From NCBI GenBank assembly GCA_000969725.1, contig JXSR01S003663.1: DNA of 21,022 nt; one strand, given 5' to 3'. This stretch comes from Ophiothrix spiculata (taxonomy: Eukaryota; Echinodermata; Ophiuroidea; Amphilepidida; Ophiotrichidae). Position numbers and translations under genes: made by a program. Shown piece after piece: positions 16,951 to 21,022 of this stretch. The first letter of the stretch is position 1; each line of letters opens with the position of its first letter. The notes beneath the pieces are model-generated. The model saw nothing but the letters and a program-made list of their open reading frames with translations, searched no databases and was not told where the DNA came from.

Positions 16951-17518
16951 TTAAAGGCATGCCCCATAACAAAGGCAAAATCAGTACGGCGGAACTCACA
17001 ATTCGGATACGTATCTGAATTTGGATACCCCGTATCAAAATTCTGATACCCGTATCTGAATTTGGATTAAAAACAGCTAAAACGGGATATCAGCTGAAAT
17101 TAATATTCAGCTTTGCCGCCCACCATACCGGTATGTATAAAAGTCAATAACATTATCATCATTTGTCATCTAAATTCTTAGAAAGTTTTGGCCAAATTAT
17201 TTTGCCTTCTGTGATAAGGAGCTACCAGGACATGTTTTGAAGCTGTCACGCTGGAATTGCACAGATGGAAATGACATTTCCACAGATACATTTATCATAG
17301 ATGCAAGAATGATGTTCTACATGCACTTGCCAGCTTGCACTATAGATTTGTTTCCTGCGCCACGACAGGCGTATCAGAATTCAGATACCCCTCCATATCC
17401 TAATTCTGATACGGGTATCACAATTTGGATTCAAAATGTACGTGGGTATCCAAATTCAGATACGTATCCAAATTGTGAGTTTCGCTGAACTGAAATATCC
17501 ATGCATGTGCACCTTTAA
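16951..17518. mobile_element. TTAAAGG-ended MITE with GTATCTGAATTTGG arrays
   Basis: TTAAAGG at 16951 and CCTTTAA ending at 17518 bound 568 bases, with TTAA at each edge. About 45 bases in from the ends the two sides share AACTCACAATT(C/T)GGATACG and TATCTGAATTTGGATACC in inverted form. Further GTATC/GATAC and TCTGAATT units repeat inside both arms. This fits a T2/Kolobok-like non-autonomous element and shares its terminal bases with the element at 1581-3863. Confidence 0.7.
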
Positions 17519-19726
17519 TTTCGGGAATAGCCTAATGCAGTTTACTTGGACAGCTCAGATTAAATTCAAGAGGTATGACATAGTACAGAAGGTATAAATT
17601 CTTGAATTTTTGAAATTCACTCTCTATCTTTTGAGCTTGTTCTTAATTTAAAAGGTAGTCTAACAGGTGGCAGAAATGTCGTAAATGTCTATGCGCAAGT
17701 ATAGGGACTGAATAGTACATTTCCAAGGCAATTTCAGGCTTCTTTAATATGCCTGTTGAATGCTTCAATGTATTTTGGTGTACGATGTACTTTTTTAATT
17801 TCAAGCCAAAGATCAGCTGGTGAGCAGTCAGTTTATTGGTGTGTTACAAACCTTGCTGCACCCAACATTTAGCACAAACCTTTAAATCACATTCTTTCTA
17901 ATTTGACATTTAGAAGTAGATGCGAGCAAGATGATTTGATAAACAAATGATACTGGCAAATTAACCTAATATCACCAAAAAAAAAAAAAACAATTGCTAA
18001 AGTCTCAAAATTCAAAAACAAAAACAGCCAGTCAATCTCTGGCCAATCAAGGTGAAGTGCATAAAAGCAACTAGGGCATTGTGTATCGCCTAAACGCAGA
18101 CGTAGGGAATCAGTAGGGAAAAAAGCCTGCAAATGAGTGGAAAACAACCTTAAGATACATTATACCTCTTGAACACACTAGTGGGGGCATGGAATAAGGT
18201 CCACAATTACATAGTATGGCTAAAACTTTGGAAAAAGTTGAACAATATGTCATCATGACAGAGCCCCTTAAGGTAGCCCTAGATCTATGGGAGCCTGGTA
18301 GGAATTCTACAGGCTTAAATGGGTCTAAAAATATTTAAAAAAAGAATTATAAAAAATCAATGAAAAAAAATATGTAAATAAATGTGCACTTAAAGTGATT
18401 GTTGTAAACTATGACATGTGTATATTCATAACAAATAGAAATGTTTTTGTTGCAACTAAAAAAATGTTTGAACCATGTAGTAAAATCTGTTAAAAGTGTT
18501 AAGCACTTATTTGCTACTTTGTTGTAAATTCTTTCAAGAATACCTTTTAGTTTAAATATGACATATGTAAACCGTTTATGGCAGTAAAATGGATCAGAAA
18601 GAAAATATGACAGATATGGCCTTTGAGGATTGATTTCTGGTTTAGCGTAACATTTTTTTCAGTGCTAAATGAGCCAACTTTTTTATTATTCATCATTTAA
18701 ATAAATTTCATTTCAGGCTAAAATCAAAACCTTCTGCATTTACTGTACAAGACCCAAATCCACATCTTTAGGGAAGAAGCCCGGAGGGGGGGGGGGGGGG
18801 GGGGGTGTTACCATGATAATTTGTGAGATCATTTGCCCAGGTTAGACGTTTTATACATCATAGATTAACAAAGAAGGACAGAAAAGGCAAATTTAAGTAA
18901 ATAAAGAATTTTTTCCAAGATTTATGGAAACTAAACAAGGCGACAATTATATAATGTGGACTTTAAACCGGAAGTCAAGTCTTAAGGGCCTAGTGGTATA
19001 GTATACAAATATTTACTGCTTTGAGATACATGATCAAAATTAAAGGCCCAAGGTGATCTCAAACAAAGCTATGCCCTGAAACCAATATTGTTGTGCTTTT
19101 TGAGATCACTGAATGCCTACAATTTTACCTTAGTCACATACACATACAAAAAGTAACAAAATCATACACAGCTACCGAAGTAGAAGATGACTGATACACC
19201 ACTAGATGAAAATGAGGTGATAGCATTTCTTTTTTAAAGTACATGTATTGCTGTAGAAATCGCTGTAGGCCATAATTTTGTACTGTTTGGAGACTCAAAG
19301 GAAGTCATAATAATTTTATTTTGTATTTAATTTTATTTGTAATTAAGAACCATCGCACTAAAGCAGTAACAAAAGTGTTTGAGATTACAGCTCATTTTCT
19401 GCAGCATGATATGTAGATGTTCCGCAAATTAAAACTAGTGTTCACAAAAAACATGATATTCTCATAATGTATCTCATAGAAATCAACTAATATTTTAACA
19501 TACATCTAAAACAGAAAAGGTGCAATTATTAGGAAAATGATAGTATATAACATATATATTATAATCACTGTATTATTTCTTTTTGTTTATCATGATTATA
19601 TGGAATCATATTATAAAACAAATGTTGACTTGCCTATTAGAAAAAGTATGTTGTTTGGTCAAATGTTTAATACTGATTTATACACTTTATGAAGTGGAAA
19701 ATAAGAACTTGATCCCCTGAGATATT
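17519..19726. other. Intergenic, no gene seen
   Basis: This is a long AT-rich stretch. It holds an A14 run near 17979-17992, a G20 run at 18786-18805, and an 11-bp stem GTGATCTCAAA (19053-19063) with its complement at 19099-19109. No coding similarity or RNA gene was recognised. Confidence 0.5.
18786..18805 (+). repeat. G20 homopolymer
   Basis: Twenty consecutive G follow CCGGA. A run this long can form G-quadruplexes and is hard to sequence, so its length here may be inexact. Confidence 0.9.
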
Positions 19727-19927
19727 TGGGCTATATCTACACAGATTGCAGTTCTAGATCAATTTGCATCTCCATAAACCACTTTGCATCTACAAGGGCA
19801 TAAAATTTGTCAATGCAGTGCTATGCATATACAGAGATCGGAATCTTATATCTGAATCTGGGCTATAAAGATTAATCTTTATATCCCATTAATCTAAAGA
19901 TTAATCTAAATCTGTGTAGATAGCCCA
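19727..19927. mobile_element. Short TIR element (TGGGCTAT ends)
   Basis: TGGGCTATATCTACACAGAT at 19727 and its inverted partner at 19909-19927 differ by a two-base gap. Internal GGGCTATAAAG and CTTTATATCCC pieces form a second, smaller palindrome at about 19859-19886, and GATTAATCT recurs. The length of about 200 bases fits a MITE; no target duplication is evident. Confidence 0.6.
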
Positions 19928-19974
19928 TTTTTACTTTAACCACACATAGGCAATAAATATATATATATATATTA

Positions 19975-20284
19975 GGCCAAAACAAAAATTGTTGTGTTGC
20001 CCTCCGCCGGCCGGGTCGAAATTGTGGAAAATCCCGACCCGTTTTTTTCCCATCAAAACTCTTGATTTTTAATATTTCTTGAGTTGCACAAATATTTTGC
20101 CTGATTTCCAGTCCCGAAAATGTTCCAAAATTCACCTTTCAGTAGCAAACAACCATGTATCCCACACTATTTACACATGGCATCTGTAATTTTTATTAAA
20201 AAAAGAAGAAAAAAAACCCGGCCTGGCCATCCCCACCACTTTGGGCCTGTGAGGGCAACACAACTATTTGTTTTTTTTTTGGCC
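19975..20284. mobile_element. GGCC-ended MITE, copy 2 (Harbinger-like)
   Basis: The ends GGCCAAAACAAAAATTGTTG and, inverted, GGCCAAAAAAAAAAACAAAT are each followed inward by GTTGTGTTGCCCTC. TTA is directly outside both (19972-19974 and 20285-20287). It matches copy 1 at 1446-1580 in ends and target site, but its interior is longer and differs. It is preceded by an AT microsatellite (19958-19970). Confidence 0.8.
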
Positions 20285-20287
20285 TTA

Positions 20288-21022
20288 GTAGTATTTCCTC
20301 TATGTTTTCGTATTTTGTATATATTTAGCAAATTAGCATACATTCCCAAATAAATAATACTTTAGAAACTCGATGTATGGTACATCATGCTTTCCTTCTA
20401 AATAGGGTCTTTACCAGAAAAATAATAAAGCTAACAGATACCTGGGCAGATGATAAATTACAGGTTGCATTTATCATTAAGTCAGTACTAATTATATTTG
20501 TCATAATTTTTCAGCCAAACAAATACAAGGTGTATCAACATTTTTTGTACCCAGATTTCACTGATCATCCATTAAATGACAATAACTCTTAGGAACAGAA
20601 TTCGATTGACTTCAAACTTTCAGACAATAAAGCTGCAATATCGTACTACTCACTTATAGCAAAAACTTTGAAATTATTAAACTCTTCATATTTTAAATAT
20701 TTTTTTGAAAATTATATATACATGTGGGTACAAAGAATTTTGATACAGCCAGTATGATGAAGCAAAAAAAAAAAAATACACCATTCATTAATTGGAATGT
20801 TTTATTGCCAGAAATGGTTAAGTGCTTTTAGAGAGATTCTCTACAAGAAGTCTCTCACTCAGATTATGAAGCCTTGTTTCTTGATTGGTTAAGTTGTAAG
20901 TAGCTAAGTTTGAATGTAGAGGTGCATAACTTTCTATTGTTCATTATTTTATTGTATAAAATAGATTTGTATATCCAAATCCCGACTTTGAATTACCCAA
21001 AATTGCCTTGTCTACAAGATAG
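20288..21022. other. Intergenic, no gene seen
   Basis: An open frame at 20377-20592 has no recognisable product. A run of thirteen A starts at about 20764. Nothing else can be supported. Confidence 0.5.

Noticed and set aside
17237..17488. 83-codon open frame with repeated PNSDT
   Set aside because: The peptide repeats come from the GTATCTGAATTTGG arrays of the MITE at 16951-17518.
1..21022. CRISPR array, operon or prokaryotic defence system
   Set aside because: The spliced maspardin gene, LINEs and MITEs show animal nuclear DNA. No spaced identical repeats or compact gene blocks exist.

Overview
The window is animal nuclear DNA. It is AT-rich, its one conserved gene is split by GT-AG introns, and it is crowded with decayed transposable elements. 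A metazoan-type maspardin gene, LINE (non-LTR) fragments, a possible tRNA-derived SINE, and many short inverted-repeat elements suggest a marine invertebrate deuterostome (echinoderm, hemichordate or lancelet-like). That assignment is inference; no ribosomal or mitochondrial marker is present.

Layout. From 1 to about 6 kb is repeat-rich intergenic DNA. It holds one arm of a dispersed inverted-repeat family (about 355-595, partner at 5120-5330), a small foldback (1136-1274), and a miniature element with GGCC ends and TTA target duplications (1446-1580). This abuts a TTAA-bounded element (1581-3863) that carries a 5'-truncated LINE reverse transcriptase (1712-3501, broken by one frameshift and ending in a GGAA tail). 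A possible SINE remnant (about 4485-4640) and a cluster of a 14-base motif (5659-6033) follow.

From 6718 to 13799 on the plus strand lies a complete eight-coding-exon gene for maspardin (SPG21/ACP33), an alpha/beta-hydrolase-fold protein of 314 residues. All seven introns have GT-AG borders, and all joins keep frame (six phase 0, one phase 2). A likely poly(A) signal is at 14277-14282. Introns carry their own repeats: a foldback in intron 4, and in intron 6 two LINE fragments in opposite orientation plus a short TIR element.

From 14.3 to 21 kb is downstream DNA with no gene I can support. It contains a hAT-like miniature element with a perfect 8-bp duplication (14681-15015), a foldback whose core is a perfect 30-bp stem (15089-15347), a 22/17-bp minisatellite (15579-15743), a TTAA-bounded element (16951-17518), a 200-bp TIR element (19727-19927), a second GGCC/TTA element (19975-20284), and several homopolymer runs.

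No operon or multi-gene system is visible: the window is one housekeeping gene embedded in mobile-element debris. The most unusual structures are the foldback with a far better preserved core than arms, the nested and abutting DNA elements around the LINE, and the clustered 14-base motif upstream of the gene.
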